Assembly (NCBI GenBank): GCA_026706895.1 | Contig: JAPOXW010000027.1 | Location: 136,373 to 182,944 of the forward strand | DNA from: Gammaproteobacteria bacterium | Lineage (GTDB): Bacteria; Pseudomonadota; Gammaproteobacteria; Poriferisulfidales; Poriferisulfidaceae | Reading direction: 5' to 3' | DNA: 46,572 nucleotides | Position numbers and translations under genes: made by a program | The notes under the pieces: generated by a model | What the model was told of the DNA's origin: nothing | The model's input: the letters and a program-made list of their open reading frames with translations, nothing else | Databases searched by the model: none | Part shown: positions 32,626 to 44,727 of the stretch, piece after piece | Position numbering within the stretch: the stretch's first letter is position 1 | Layout of the letters: every line of letters begins with the position of its first letter

Positions 32626-34137
32626 ATGGATCGTTGCCACCCCACTATCCTAGTCATTCTGGACGGGGTCGGCATCAACCCCGACCCCCAAAACAATGCT
32701 TTGGCGCAGGCGCAAACTCCGCGGCTGGATGCCCTGTTCTCCGAACATGCGTTCACCCAGCTGCAGGCCAGCGGCGCCGCCGTGGGCCTGCCGGACGGGC
32801 AGATGGGAAATTCCGAGGTCGGACACATGATTATGGGATGCGGAAACATCGTCCTGCAGGATCTTGTCCGCATCGATCAAGACATTCGCGACGGCTCATT
32901 CTATGAAAACCCGGTTCTGCTGGAATCTGTCCGCGAAACGGTCGCGCGCGGCAGCCGGTTGCACCTGCTTGGCCTGGTGTCCGATGGCGGAGTGCATTCC
33001 CACATCCGCCATTTGCTCGCGTTGATTGAGCTGGCGCGGCGCGAGGGGGCCGCACCACATGTCCACATGTTTACCGATGGGCGGGATGTGCCGCCCCGGA
33101 GTGCCTTGGGCTATCTGCCCGAAGTGGAGGCGGCACTCGAGGGTGTTGGCTCCATCGACACGGTCTGCGGCCGATATTACGCGATGGACCGCGATCGCCG
33201 CTGGCAGCGAACCCAGCGTGCCTTTGACGCCATCGTCCATGGGCAGGGCATCTCGGTTCCGGATGCGGCGACGGCTATCCGTCAGGCCCATTCGGAAGAT
33301 TGCGGTGATGAATTCATCGAGCCGGCCGTCTGCGCGAGTGCCGCACCACTGGCACCGGAGGACCTCATCGTGTTCTTCAATTTCCGCAACGACCGCCCGC
33401 GGCAATTGGCGGAGAGCCTGAGTCGGCCGGTTTTCAAGGAATTCGACCGCGGGAATTACGCGCCCGCAAAATTGGTGACGATGACTGAATTCGGCCTTGA
33501 CCATGGCGTGCCGATTGCATTCGAGGAGGCCCAGCCCGAGGTGACGCTGGCGGAAATTGTCAGCCGCCAAGGTATCCCGCAGCTGCATTGTGCGGAAACC
33601 GAAAAATATCCCCACGTTACGTTTTTCTTCAACGGCGGGCGCGAACCGCCATGGCCAGGGGAACAGCGCGTAATGCTGCCTTCACCGAACGTTGAAACCT
33701 ACGACCAATGCCCGGAGATGAGTGCAGAGGCAGTCGCGGATGCGGTGGTCGACGCCATCCGCGGCCAGCAGTACGGATTCATCCTGGTCAACTTCGCCAA
33801 TGCCGACATGGTTGGGCACACGGCACAGGCAGACGCGATCATCCGGGCGATCGAGGCGCTGGATGCCCAGGTCGGACGGATCGTCGATGCCGCAAAAGAG
33901 CACGGCATGGCCTTGATGTTGACCTCCGACCACGGCAATTGCGACGAGATGATCGATGCGGATGGGCGCCCCCACACCCAGCACACCACGCATCCGGTCC
34001 CCTGCGTCGTCATGGACCAGTCCGGGCGCCATCTGCGCGATGGCGGAGGGCTTGGAAACGTGGCGCCAACCGTGCTGGACCTCATGGGCTTGGAGCGCCC
34101 GGCGGGAATGCCGATGGACAGCTTGCTGCGCTCCTGA
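32626..34137 (+). CDS. gpmI: 2,3-bisphosphoglycerate-independent phosphoglycerate mutase
   Basis: This 503-residue Mn-dependent glycolytic mutase interconverts 3- and 2-phosphoglycerate. Motifs are TILVILDGVG, DGQMGNSEVGHMIMG (catalytic Ser), HMFTDGRDVPP, FFNFRNDRPRQL and MLTSDHGNCDEM. ATG 32626 gives the family N-terminus. A GTG at 32593 would add eleven residues but coincides with a possible -35. There is no Shine-Dalgarno. Its upstream neighbour is the divergent DUF262 gene, probably inserted here. Confidence 0.95.
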   Translation: MDRCHPTILVILDGVGINPDPQNNALAQAQTPRLDALFSEHAFTQLQASGAAVGLPDGQMGNSEVGHMIMGCGNIVLQDLVRIDQDIRDGSFYENPVLLESVRETVARGSRLHLLGLVSDGGVHSHIRHLLALIELARREGAAPHVHMFTDGRDVPPRSALGYLPEVEAALEGVGSIDTVCGRYYAMDRDRRWQRTQRAFDAIVHGQGISVPDAATAIRQAHSEDCGDEFIEPAVCASAAPLAPEDLIVFFNFRNDRPRQLAESLSRPVFKEFDRGNYAPAKLVTMTEFGLDHGVPIAFEEAQPEVTLAEIVSRQGIPQLHCAETEKYPHVTFFFNGGREPPWPGEQRVMLPSPNVETYDQCPEMSAEAVADAVVDAIRGQQYGFILVNFANADMVGHTAQADAIIRAIEALDAQVGRIVDAAKEHGMALMLTSDHGNCDEMIDADGRPHTQHTTHPVPCVVMDQSGRHLRDGGGLGNVAPTVLDLMGLERPAGMPMDSLLRS

Positions 34138-34172
34138 CGGCCCGATTCCAAGGCGCTGAAATTCACTTTTGA

Positions 34173-34200
34173 TTTGCCCGCCTCTCGCTTTTCGGGCAAA
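34173..34200. terminator. Perfect hairpin between gpmI and the cysteine-rich protein gene
   Basis: TTTGCCCG (34173-34180) and CGGGCAAA (34193-34200) form an 8-bp stem with a 12-base loop, 35 bp past the gpmI stop. A T-run is absent, so it may be a weak or Rho-assisted terminator. Confidence 0.4.
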
Positions 34201-34228
34201 ATTACCGGCTGGTTCTTCCCATACTTCC

Positions 34229-34978
34229 ATGCGATCGCGCTTTCTCCCCCTGTTGCTGTGCTTTGGCTTGACCGGCGGGTGCGGTGTCGGCCTGGACGAC
34301 CTCGATCTGTCGGCGATCGACATCGGACTCGGCGAGGATACCGGCGACAATGAAATCGAGGCCGGCGCGAGGGATTTCGTCTCCTGCAATCTCGGCCAGG
34401 AATGCGACTACCTGTGGCAACAGGCCCGGCTTTGGCTGGAACGGAACGCCCGTTTCTCCGTCGAGCCGAAAAACGAAGTCACTCTGGAAGCATTGAGCCC
34501 GTCTTCCGACCGATACCGCGACGAATTCGAGTACCGGGTGACGAAGATCCCATCCCAAGGCGGCGTGGCCACACTCAAGGTGGAGGCGTGGTGCGCGGAC
34601 ATGGAGACTTGCGGGTTCACGCCGGTCGAGCAGGTCTACAAGATTAACGAACACCTGCGCGACCACAAGCGCGCACTGAACGAAGGCCTGGTAGAACTGG
34701 AGAGTTACGACGAGCCGGAACTGCCCCGCACCACGGCTCCGACCGACGGGGAAACCGATGGCGCGCTCTCCGATATCTCGCTGGAGAAGGAATATCGCCG
34801 CGGCCAGTTCCACAGCCAGGCCCAAGACGCACTGGTCGGCGCGGGCTGCCTGAAACAAAGCAAAATGTCGCTACTTAAATCCGATGGCAGCGAAGATTTA
34901 TATGAGGTCAGCTGTCTGACCGGAATCCGCCACGTTGTATTCCGCTGCACCCGGGACGGGTGCTCGGTTCTCCAGTAA
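34229..34978 (+). CDS. Cysteine-rich exported protein, probable lipoprotein
   Basis: This 249-residue protein has a short signal peptide with LTGGC (C18), which fits a permissive lipobox although Thr at -3 is unusual. The mature part holds eight further cysteines: C53, C59, C122, C128, C207, C229, C240 and C245. That even number suggests up to four disulfides. The segment 155-190 is acidic and Pro/Thr-rich, probably a linker. No family is recognised. ATG 34229 is chosen because it opens the signal peptide; there is no Shine-Dalgarno. The gene is monocistronic and convergent with xthA. Confidence 0.75.
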   Translation: MRSRFLPLLLCFGLTGGCGVGLDDLDLSAIDIGLGEDTGDNEIEAGARDFVSCNLGQECDYLWQQARLWLERNARFSVEPKNEVTLEALSPSSDRYRDEFEYRVTKIPSQGGVATLKVEAWCADMETCGFTPVEQVYKINEHLRDHKRALNEGLVELESYDEPELPRTTAPTDGETDGALSDISLEKEYRRGQFHSQAQDALVGAGCLKQSKMSLLKSDGSEDLYEVSCLTGIRHVVFRCTRDGCSVLQ

Positions 34979-35004
34979 GTCCGCCTCCGGCAGATCCGCC
35001 GTAC

Positions 35005-35769
35005 TCAGCTGAATTCCGCCACCACGGGAGTGTGGTCCGAAGGACGCTCCCAGCGACGCGGAGTTTTGTCGATATGGCAAGCCGTGCAAAGCGCCGCGGC
35101 GGCCGGGCTGGCGAGAATCAGGTCAATGCGCAGTCCGATGTTGCGGCGAAATGCTCCCTGCCGATAGTCCCACCAACTGAAGCTATCCGGTTCTTGCCCG
35201 AATTGCCTGAAACAGTCTTCGAAGCCTATTTCCTTGATCGTTGCCAATGCTTCACGTTCCGGCGTCGAGCACAGGATCCGTTCCCGCCAAAGATCCGGAT
35301 CGTGCACGTCTTCATCTGCGGGCGCGATATTGAAATCGCCCAGGATTAGATAACGTTCATGCTTCTGCGAATCGAGCGAGATGAACTCAGCCACTTTCGC
35401 TAGCCAGTGAAGCTTGTAGTCGTACTTGGGGTCACCGACATCCCTTCCATTGACAACATACAAGTTGAGAATTCGCCATCCATCGACCGTCACGCCTAGG
35501 ATCCTGCGATCCGGATCATCCAATCCTGGGATGTCGGTCGTGATCTCCGCGGCCGACTGCTTCGTCAGTACGGCAACACCGTTGTAGGTTTTCTGGCCGG
35601 CGAAGGTTGCCTTATACCCGGCCTGCTCGATTTCCTCGCGCGGAAAATCGGCATCCACCACCTTGGTTTCCTGCAGGCATAAGGCATCGATCGGGTTGTC
35701 TTGCAACCAATCCAGCACGTGCGGCAGGCGCACTCGCAGTGAGTTGACGTTCCAGGTTGCGACCTTCAT
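35005..35769 (-). CDS. xthA: Exodeoxyribonuclease III
   Basis: This 254-residue enzyme of the EEP fold acts as AP endonuclease and 3'-exonuclease in base-excision repair. MKVATWNVNSLRVRL, CLQETKVVDADFP (metal Glu), LGDFNIAPADEDVHDP, IGLRIDLIL and the terminal SDHTPVVAEF are the family motifs. The start at 35769 overlaps the prlC stop as ATGA. The in-frame extension up to 35964 is only a shadow of prlC. It is the last gene of the dnaA-to-xthA series. Confidence 0.96.
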   Translation of the reverse strand: MKVATWNVNSLRVRLPHVLDWLQDNPIDALCLQETKVVDADFPREEIEQAGYKATFAGQKTYNGVAVLTKQSAAEITTDIPGLDDPDRRILGVTVDGWRILNLYVVNGRDVGDPKYDYKLHWLAKVAEFISLDSQKHERYLILGDFNIAPADEDVHDPDLWRERILCSTPEREALATIKEIGFEDCFRQFGQEPDSFSWWDYRQGAFRRNIGLRIDLILASPAAAALCTACHIDKTPRRWERPSDHTPVVAEFS

Positions 35770-37805
35770 GCCGCCAAACCCATCTGCTTCAGCAATGCGT
35801 CCGGGCTTGGCGGGCGCCCCCGAAATGCCTCGAACATCTCGGCCGCCGATCGCACGCCGCCCGCAGAGAGGACGCAATCCGCAAAGCGTTTCGCCGTCGC
35901 CTTGTTGAACAGGCCTTCCTCCTGAAAGGCCGCGTAGGTATCCCCGGAAAGTACTTCTGCCCACTTGTAACTGTAGTAGCCCGCCGTATAGCCTCCAGAG
36001 AAAATGTGTTCGAAACTGTGCGCGGTTCGAACGAATTCCGGTGTTTCCATTACGTTGATCTCGCGGCGGACTTCGGCTAACAACTCCTCAACCCGCGCGC
36101 CATCTTCCGGCCGGTATTCCAGATGCAGCCGAAAATCGAACAGCGCGAATTCCAGTTGGCGCATCAGGTCCAGGCCCGCATTGAAAATCCGGCTGTCACG
36201 CAAACGCTCTGCCATGTCTTCCGGCAATGGTTGTCCGGTTTGGTAGTGCCGGGCAAAGCGATTCAATACTTCGGGCTCCCAGCACCAGTTCTCCATCCAT
36301 TGGCTGGGCCATTCGACCGCATCCCACTCTACGCCCTCGGTTCCGGAGACTCCGGCGCAATCGACCCGAGTCAGCATGTGATGCAGGCCGTGCCCGAATT
36401 CGTGGAACAAGGTGACAACATCCGTATGCCCGAACAGCGCTGGCGTGTCGGCCGTCGGCGGCGAGCCATTGCAGGTCAGGTAGGCCACGGCCGGCTGTGT
36501 GCCCGTCCCGCAACGGCGGCGGTGAGCGCAAGTCCCCATCCAAGCTCCCCCGTGCTTGTGCGGGCGGGCGTACGGATCCAGGTAAAACTGTCCTAGAAGC
36601 TCTCCGTGCGCATCATGAATCTCGTAGAACCTTACGTCCGGATGCCAGACATCCACGTCGTCACGCTGGGATATCTTCAGCTGGAAAAGGTCTGCGGCGA
36701 GATCCAGCATTCCCTGTATCGTTGCGTCCGCCGCAAAAAACGGCTTGAGTTCCGCTTCCCGCAACCCGTACCGGCTGATCCGAAGGTGTTCTCCGACCCA
36801 AGCCTGATCCCAACGTTGCATGTCTTCCAGCCCTAATTCATTTCGGGCAAACTTCCGGAGTTCCTCCCATTCATTTTTAGCCTGTTCTCGGGCACGCCCC
36901 ATTAGGTCATGGAGAAAATCCAGCACCTGCGAGGGGGTTTCAGCCATCCGCGTAGCCAAAGCACGTTCTGAAATAGTGTCGAAATCAATCAGTTGAGACT
37001 GTTCATAGCGCAAGCGGAGGATTTGCTCGATCAACTCGGTGTTGTCGTGCTTTCCGGCGTGGGGCCCTTGGTCCGATGCGCGGGTCGTATACGCCACATA
37101 AACCTCATAACGGAGATCCCGATCATCCGCGTAGGTAAGAATTGCCTGCACGCTAGGGGGCATGAGACTGATCCGCCAGCCATCCAGGCCATGTGCCTCG
37201 GCATCCGCACGCAGCATTTCCCGGTGAGGAGGCGGCACGCCCTCTAAACGCGACTTTTCCTCAAGTACCAGTGACCAAGCACCGGTCGCATCGGTAACAT
37301 TGTCCGTAAAGCGGGCACAACAGGCTGCCAATTCCTGCTCAATCTCCGCAAAACGCTTCTTTTTCTCCTCTGGCAGGTGGACACCTCCCAACCGGTAATC
37401 TCTCAGGGCGAGAATGACTTCCTTTTGGCGCGGTGCCGATAAATCCGACCAGGCATCACTTTCGCGAAGTTTCTTGAAATTCAAGTATAATTCTTTATTA
37501 TGCAATAAATCTGTACTATATTCCGTTATTTTCTGCAAACATGTATTGTAGGCTTCCCTCCATTCGGGGCTGTCGCAAACTGCGCGAAGGTGCTGGATCG
37601 GGGAAAAGGCTTCCTCGAGCCGACTTCCCATCTCCTCTAGGGGAAGCAACAGCGAAGCTTCGTCCGGAGGATCCGATTTCAGGTTTTTAATCCGGGCCCG
37701 ATTATCGGCAAGAATCGATTCGATCGCCGGGCACGCATGTTCCGGAAGAATCCGGCCGAACGCCGGCAGTGGCCGCTCCTCCAGAAGGGGGTTGGCCGAA
37801 TTCAT
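35766..37805 (-). CDS. prlC: Oligopeptidase A (M3 metallopeptidase)
   Basis: This 679-residue cytosolic zinc peptidase degrades oligopeptides, including cleaved signal peptides. The zinc motif HEFGH is at 468-472 in VTLFHEFGHGLHHML. HKHGGAWMG (417-424) and the ASLLLPLEEM N-terminal region also fit PrlC. The length equals the 680 residues of the E. coli enzyme. It lies only 5 bp behind gyrB, so it is read with the replication genes, and overlaps xthA by 4 bp. Confidence 0.95.
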   Translation of the reverse strand: MNSANPLLEERPLPAFGRILPEHACPAIESILADNRARIKNLKSDPPDEASLLLPLEEMGSRLEEAFSPIQHLRAVCDSPEWREAYNTCLQKITEYSTDLLHNKELYLNFKKLRESDAWSDLSAPRQKEVILALRDYRLGGVHLPEEKKKRFAEIEQELAACCARFTDNVTDATGAWSLVLEEKSRLEGVPPPHREMLRADAEAHGLDGWRISLMPPSVQAILTYADDRDLRYEVYVAYTTRASDQGPHAGKHDNTELIEQILRLRYEQSQLIDFDTISERALATRMAETPSQVLDFLHDLMGRAREQAKNEWEELRKFARNELGLEDMQRWDQAWVGEHLRISRYGLREAELKPFFAADATIQGMLDLAADLFQLKISQRDDVDVWHPDVRFYEIHDAHGELLGQFYLDPYARPHKHGGAWMGTCAHRRRCGTGTQPAVAYLTCNGSPPTADTPALFGHTDVVTLFHEFGHGLHHMLTRVDCAGVSGTEGVEWDAVEWPSQWMENWCWEPEVLNRFARHYQTGQPLPEDMAERLRDSRIFNAGLDLMRQLEFALFDFRLHLEYRPEDGARVEELLAEVRREINVMETPEFVRTAHSFEHIFSGGYTAGYYSYKWAEVLSGDTYAAFQEEGLFNKATAKRFADCVLSAGGVRSAAEMFEAFRGRPPSPDALLKQMGLAA

Positions 37806-37810
37806 CCTCT

Positions 37811-41339
<3,529 letters not shown>

Positions 41340-41344
41340 GGAGT

Positions 41345-42502
41345 TCAGGCCTTCATCGGCATGATGATATGTTTGCTGCTTCCCTCCGAAGGGGTGATTA
41401 GCATACTTTTGCTTCCATCATTCACCGCCAGCACGGCATCGGGGCAGCCTAAAGCTTGGAGTGAATCTATCAAGTATTTGATATTTATAGAAATTTTTAC
41501 TTCTTCTTCTGCGCCGTCGTCCCGGTTGATCTTCATTTCGACCTGTTCCTCACCGGTATCGCCCTTGTTGTTTCTGGCGCCAATTTCAAGATTTTCGCCA
41601 TCCTTGAACGTAAGGATGACCGCTTGCGTCAGTTCATCTGTGACAGGAATGATTCGTTCTGCGGCCTTAATCAGCGCTTCCCGGCTGACTTCAGCCCGCA
41701 ATTTCCGCTCTGTCGGCACTACAGTCCGATAATCGGGGTATTTCCCGTCCACCAGCATCGTGTGGAATGCGCATCGGTCCCCGGACAGCTCCAGCCTCAA
41801 GTGGTTCCCAGCCAGATGGAGGACGAGGTCCTGCTCCTGGTCGGTCAGGATCTTGGTTAATTCTTCAACTCCCTTGCTGGGAATGATCGGCTGCACCGAT
41901 TCATTCACCCCAGTCTGGACCGCGTGTTCGGCTACAGCCATGCGGTGCCCGTCCGTCGCGACCGCAGTCACCGAGTCAGGGCCGACATCAAGTAATACTC
42001 CCAGCAGGTAATATCGCATGTCATTCTGGGCCATCGCGTACCGGACGCTGGAAAGCAGCGAGCGGAGAACGTTCTCAGGCAGAGAAAGTTCGTATTCGTC
42101 GTCCTGGGAAGTGATGCCCGGGAATTCGTTGGCGTCCACGACAACCAGTTTGTAACGGCTGCGCCCATGCGAAACGTTCATGGCCTTGCCGTCCCCCTCG
42201 AGCTCAAAGCAAATCTCCGCACCAGCAGAAAACCGGGAGCAGATATGCAAGAGAGTCGAGGCCGGCACGGTGCAAGGTTTCAGATCTTCGCCCTCTACTG
42301 GAATATGGAATGCCAAGCGCAAAGTATTGTCGGTCGCGGTGAACCGCACGCCGCCTTTCTCCGGCTCGATCAGGATGCTCGCTACCGCATTGACGGCATC
42401 GGTACCTGACACGGATGCATTCAGGGACGCCACGTCCGGCGCGGTACTGGCGAGTTTCCGGAGCGGGTCGACGAGCGCTTGCTGTTCAATAGTGAATTTC
42501 AT
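41345..42502 (-). CDS. dnaN: DNA polymerase III sliding clamp (beta subunit)
   Basis: This 385-residue protein forms the beta-clamp ring. It has the three repeated clamp domains; VATDGHRMAVAEH in the middle and the C-terminal LITPSEGSSKHIIMPMKA belong to the family. E. coli DnaN has 366 residues. The ATG (42502) has no Shine-Dalgarno and is preceded by an AT-rich stretch. A promoter (TTGCAT-N16-TATAAT) lies 53 bases upstream. Confidence 0.97.
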   Translation of the reverse strand: MKFTIEQQALVDPLRKLASTAPDVASLNASVSGTDAVNAVASILIEPEKGGVRFTATDNTLRLAFHIPVEGEDLKPCTVPASTLLHICSRFSAGAEICFELEGDGKAMNVSHGRSRYKLVVVDANEFPGITSQDDEYELSLPENVLRSLLSSVRYAMAQNDMRYYLLGVLLDVGPDSVTAVATDGHRMAVAEHAVQTGVNESVQPIIPSKGVEELTKILTDQEQDLVLHLAGNHLRLELSGDRCAFHTMLVDGKYPDYRTVVPTERKLRAEVSREALIKAAERIIPVTDELTQAVILTFKDGENLEIGARNNKGDTGEEQVEMKINRDDGAEEEVKISINIKYLIDSLQALGCPDAVLAVNDGSKSMLITPSEGSSKHIIMPMKA

Positions 42503-42554
42503 AATTTAAATTTATTGTTATTAGTGTTGCTCAAAGTCGTGGAGAACTCAGATA

Positions 42555-42582
42555 ATTATAGACGAATCAAACAATTATGCAA
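42555..42582 (-). promoter_or_regulatory. Promoter for dnaN (TTGCAT-N16-TATAAT)
   Basis: On the minus strand TTGCAT (42582-42577) and a perfect TATAAT (42560-42555) are 16 bp apart. The leader would be about 45 bases. The CGTGGAGAAC copies flank it on both sides, so DnaA-type control is conceivable. Confidence 0.5.
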
Positions 42583-42606
42583 TTCATGGTACGTGGAGAA
42601 CAACAA

Positions 42607-42634
42607 TTGAGTTTGGGTTAAAGCAGAAACTCAA
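42607..42634 (-). terminator. Hairpin downstream of dnaA
   Basis: TTGAGTTT (42607-42614) and AAACTCAA (42627-42634) make a perfect 8-bp stem with a 12-base loop. On the minus strand it is followed by TTGTTGTTC, a moderately T-rich tail, 65 bp past the dnaA stop. It could attenuate dnaA-dnaN readthrough. Confidence 0.4.
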
Positions 42635-42698
42635 ACTGACGATTCACAATTGCCCATGGTTTGTTCGCAGGTCATCCACAAACCTATTCTAGTCCTGT

Positions 42699-44042
42699 TC
42701 AGCCGAGCAGCTTTCGTTTGAGATTCCGATAGTCAGCCTGGGTCTGCTCATCGTTCTCGTCCAGCCGCTTTTGGATCTTTTGGCAGGCGTACAGGACGGT
42801 GGAGTGGTCTCGGCCCCCGAAGGACTCGCCGATGCTGGCCAGACTCATCTGCGTCAGTTCATGCAGCAGTTTCATGGCCATCTGCCGGGGCAAGGCTATC
42901 GCTTGAGGGCGGCGCTGGGAGTCGAGATCCTCTTTTGTCACGTCGTAGTAGGCGGCTATAGCGGACTTGATTTGGTCCGCGTTGAGGAGACGGTCCCGCA
43001 CAGGGACGATGTCACGTAGACAATGGCGGGCGAAGTCCACGTCGATTTCCTGCCCTCCGACATTGGCCTGCATGATGACGCGGGACAGCGCGCTTTCCAG
43101 TTCGCGCACGCTGCCGACGGTCTTCTCCGCGATGAACCAGGCGACCGGGTTGGGAAGATCGATGCCGCGCTGCTCCGCCTTGCTGAGAAGGATTGCCGCG
43201 CGGGTTTCCGTGCTGGGCGGATCGATTGCGCAGTACATGCCGCCGCCGAGGCGCGATTTCAGCCGGTCTTCCATCCCCTCAATCTCCTTGGGGTAGCGGT
43301 CGCAGGTGACGACGATTTGGCGCTGCCGGCCGGTCAGCGCGTTGAATGTGTGGAAGAACTCGTCTTGGGAACGCTCCTTGCCGGCCAGGAACTGGATGTC
43401 ATCGATCAGGAGCACGTCGACGGAACGGTAATACCCCTTGAAGGAGTCGATCCGGTTGTGCTGGAGCGCGCTGATCAGGCTTTGCACGAACTGCTCGCAG
43501 TGCAGGTAGACCACGCTGGTGTTCGGCTGGTTCTGCAGGATCGCGTGCCCGATCGCCTGCATCAGGTGGGTCTTTCCGAGGCCAACCCCGCCATAGATCA
43601 GGTAGGGGTTATAGTCATCGTTGCCGGCCTGCAGGGAGACCAGCTCGGCCGTTGCGTACGCCAGCTCGTTGGAATGGCCGCGGACGAATTTATCGAAAGT
43701 GAACTTCGGCAGCAGGCGGTCTGAATAGTTGAGATCGATACCGAAATCGGGCGCACGCGTCTCGGTCTGCGGAGGGGAGGAAGGCGAACCCTCGGGCGCG
43801 AGAGGCTGGGTGCCGACGCGAAGATCGATGCTCAGGTCTTCGCGGGCGAACGCCCGGACGTAATTCTCGATTCGGTCCATGAAGCGGTTGCGAACCTGCT
43901 GGAGCAGCACCATGTTGGGTGCCAGGAGCAGGAGAGAGGTCGGGGATTCTTCGGCGTGTAGCGGGCGAACGAAAGTATTGATGTCCTGCTCAGTCAGTTC
44001 TGCTTCCAGGTACCGAAGGCAGCCTTGCCAGATTGCGGACAC
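42699..44042 (-). CDS. dnaA: Chromosomal replication initiator DnaA
   Basis: This 447-residue AAA+ initiator has domain I (1-75), a short linker (about 80-100), and an ATPase domain with Walker A GGVGLGKTH (151-159) and Walker B VLLIDDIQFL. The C-terminal box-binding domain carries FGGRDHSTVLYAC. The GTG start at 44042 is preceded by GAGGGGAT. A minus-strand TATAGT at 44115-44110 is a plausible -10. The upstream neighbour is an L,D-transpeptidase gene rather than the usual rpmH. Confidence 0.97.
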   Translation of the reverse strand: MSAIWQGCLRYLEAELTEQDINTFVRPLHAEESPTSLLLLAPNMVLLQQVRNRFMDRIENYVRAFAREDLSIDLRVGTQPLAPEGSPSSPPQTETRAPDFGIDLNYSDRLLPKFTFDKFVRGHSNELAYATAELVSLQAGNDDYNPYLIYGGVGLGKTHLMQAIGHAILQNQPNTSVVYLHCEQFVQSLISALQHNRIDSFKGYYRSVDVLLIDDIQFLAGKERSQDEFFHTFNALTGRQRQIVVTCDRYPKEIEGMEDRLKSRLGGGMYCAIDPPSTETRAAILLSKAEQRGIDLPNPVAWFIAEKTVGSVRELESALSRVIMQANVGGQEIDVDFARHCLRDIVPVRDRLLNADQIKSAIAAYYDVTKEDLDSQRRPQAIALPRQMAMKLLHELTQMSLASIGESFGGRDHSTVLYACQKIQKRLDENDEQTQADYRNLKRKLLG

Positions 44043-44241
44043 GATATCCCCTCGATTGTTGTTGTCGTAATTTCGGCTTCAAGCCCGAAAGAAGCCGTGG
44101 GGATGAGAGACTATACCGAACCGAAAAAGGCGGCTTCAGAAGTATTGGATATTTCAGCGAGATTAAAATTCACCGGCGAAAAGCCTTGCCGCATCTAATT
44201 GATTTATATAGCAAAGATTTAGAAAACAGGTAACCCTTTGA
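44043..44241. promoter_or_regulatory. dnaA upstream region
   Basis: This 199-bp gap includes a minus-strand TATAGT (44115-44110). In the leader, GGCTTC (44075-44080) can pair with GAAGCC (44091-44096), or TTTCGGCTT with AAGCCCGAAA (44071-44090), giving alternative hairpins. An AT-rich block lies at about 44186-44235. No DnaA box with one mismatch or fewer was found. Confidence 0.4.
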
Positions 44242-44727
44242 TTATGGCAGGATTTCAATTGGCGTGCCCAGTTCCACCAGGTCCCAGACCTCCCGCATGT
44301 GGGGATTGCTGATCGCGATGCAGCCGTCGGTCCAGTTCGGCCCATCGAACATCAGCAGGCTCCGTTTCTCGAGGGCGGGCATGCCGTGGATCATGATGTC
44401 GCCGCCGGGAAGCTGTCCGGCCGCTTCTGCCGCCGTGCGGTCGGTTTCGTTGGGGTAGGAGATGCGCAGTGCGCGGTAGAAGCGACTCTGCCGCTTTCGC
44501 TCGTGCAGCACGTAGCGCCCCTCGGGGGTCCGCTTGTCTCCCTGGTGCCGCTTGTGGCCAATCGGGTTGCCGCCAAGGTAAATGGGAAACTGGCGAACCA
44601 CTCGCGTCCCGACCATCAGTTGCAGGAGCCCGTCGGACTTCCGCACGACAACCCGGTCGACCGGGCTGGCTGCATGCGCCGCGGCAATTCCGAGGGCCAG
44701 GATCGCCGCAAGCAGGCCCGGTTTCAT
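44242..44727 (-). CDS. L,D-transpeptidase (YkuD family), exported
   Basis: This 161-residue protein has a signal peptide (LLAAILALGIAAAHA) and a YkuD catalytic domain. H114 (IMIHGMP) and the nucleophile C136 in NWTDGCIAIS form the active site. Family members cross-link peptidoglycan or attach proteins to it in the periplasm. Its start overlaps the end of the M23 peptidase gene by 4 bp, so a cell-wall cutter and a cross-linker are made together. Next on the same strand is dnaA. Confidence 0.9.
   Translation of the reverse strand: MKPGLLAAILALGIAAAHAASPVDRVVVRKSDGLLQLMVGTRVVRQFPIYLGGNPIGHKRHQGDKRTPEGRYVLHERKRQSRFYRALRISYPNETDRTAAEAAGQLPGGDIMIHGMPALEKRSLLMFDGPNWTDGCIAISNPHMREVWDLVELGTPIEILP

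Larger units (their letters stand above)
42503..42698. other. dnaA-dnaN intergenic region, possible origin element
   Basis: This 196-bp AT-rich gap holds a very AT-rich block next to dnaN (42503-42524). It has one DnaA-box-like TCATCCACA (42672-42680, one mismatch to TTATCCACA) and a 10-base direct repeat CGTGGAGAAC at 42538 and 42592 (reverse complement close to a degenerate DnaA box). A hairpin and a dnaN promoter are also present. In some gammaproteobacteria DnaA boxes occur here. Origin function is unproven. Confidence 0.4.
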
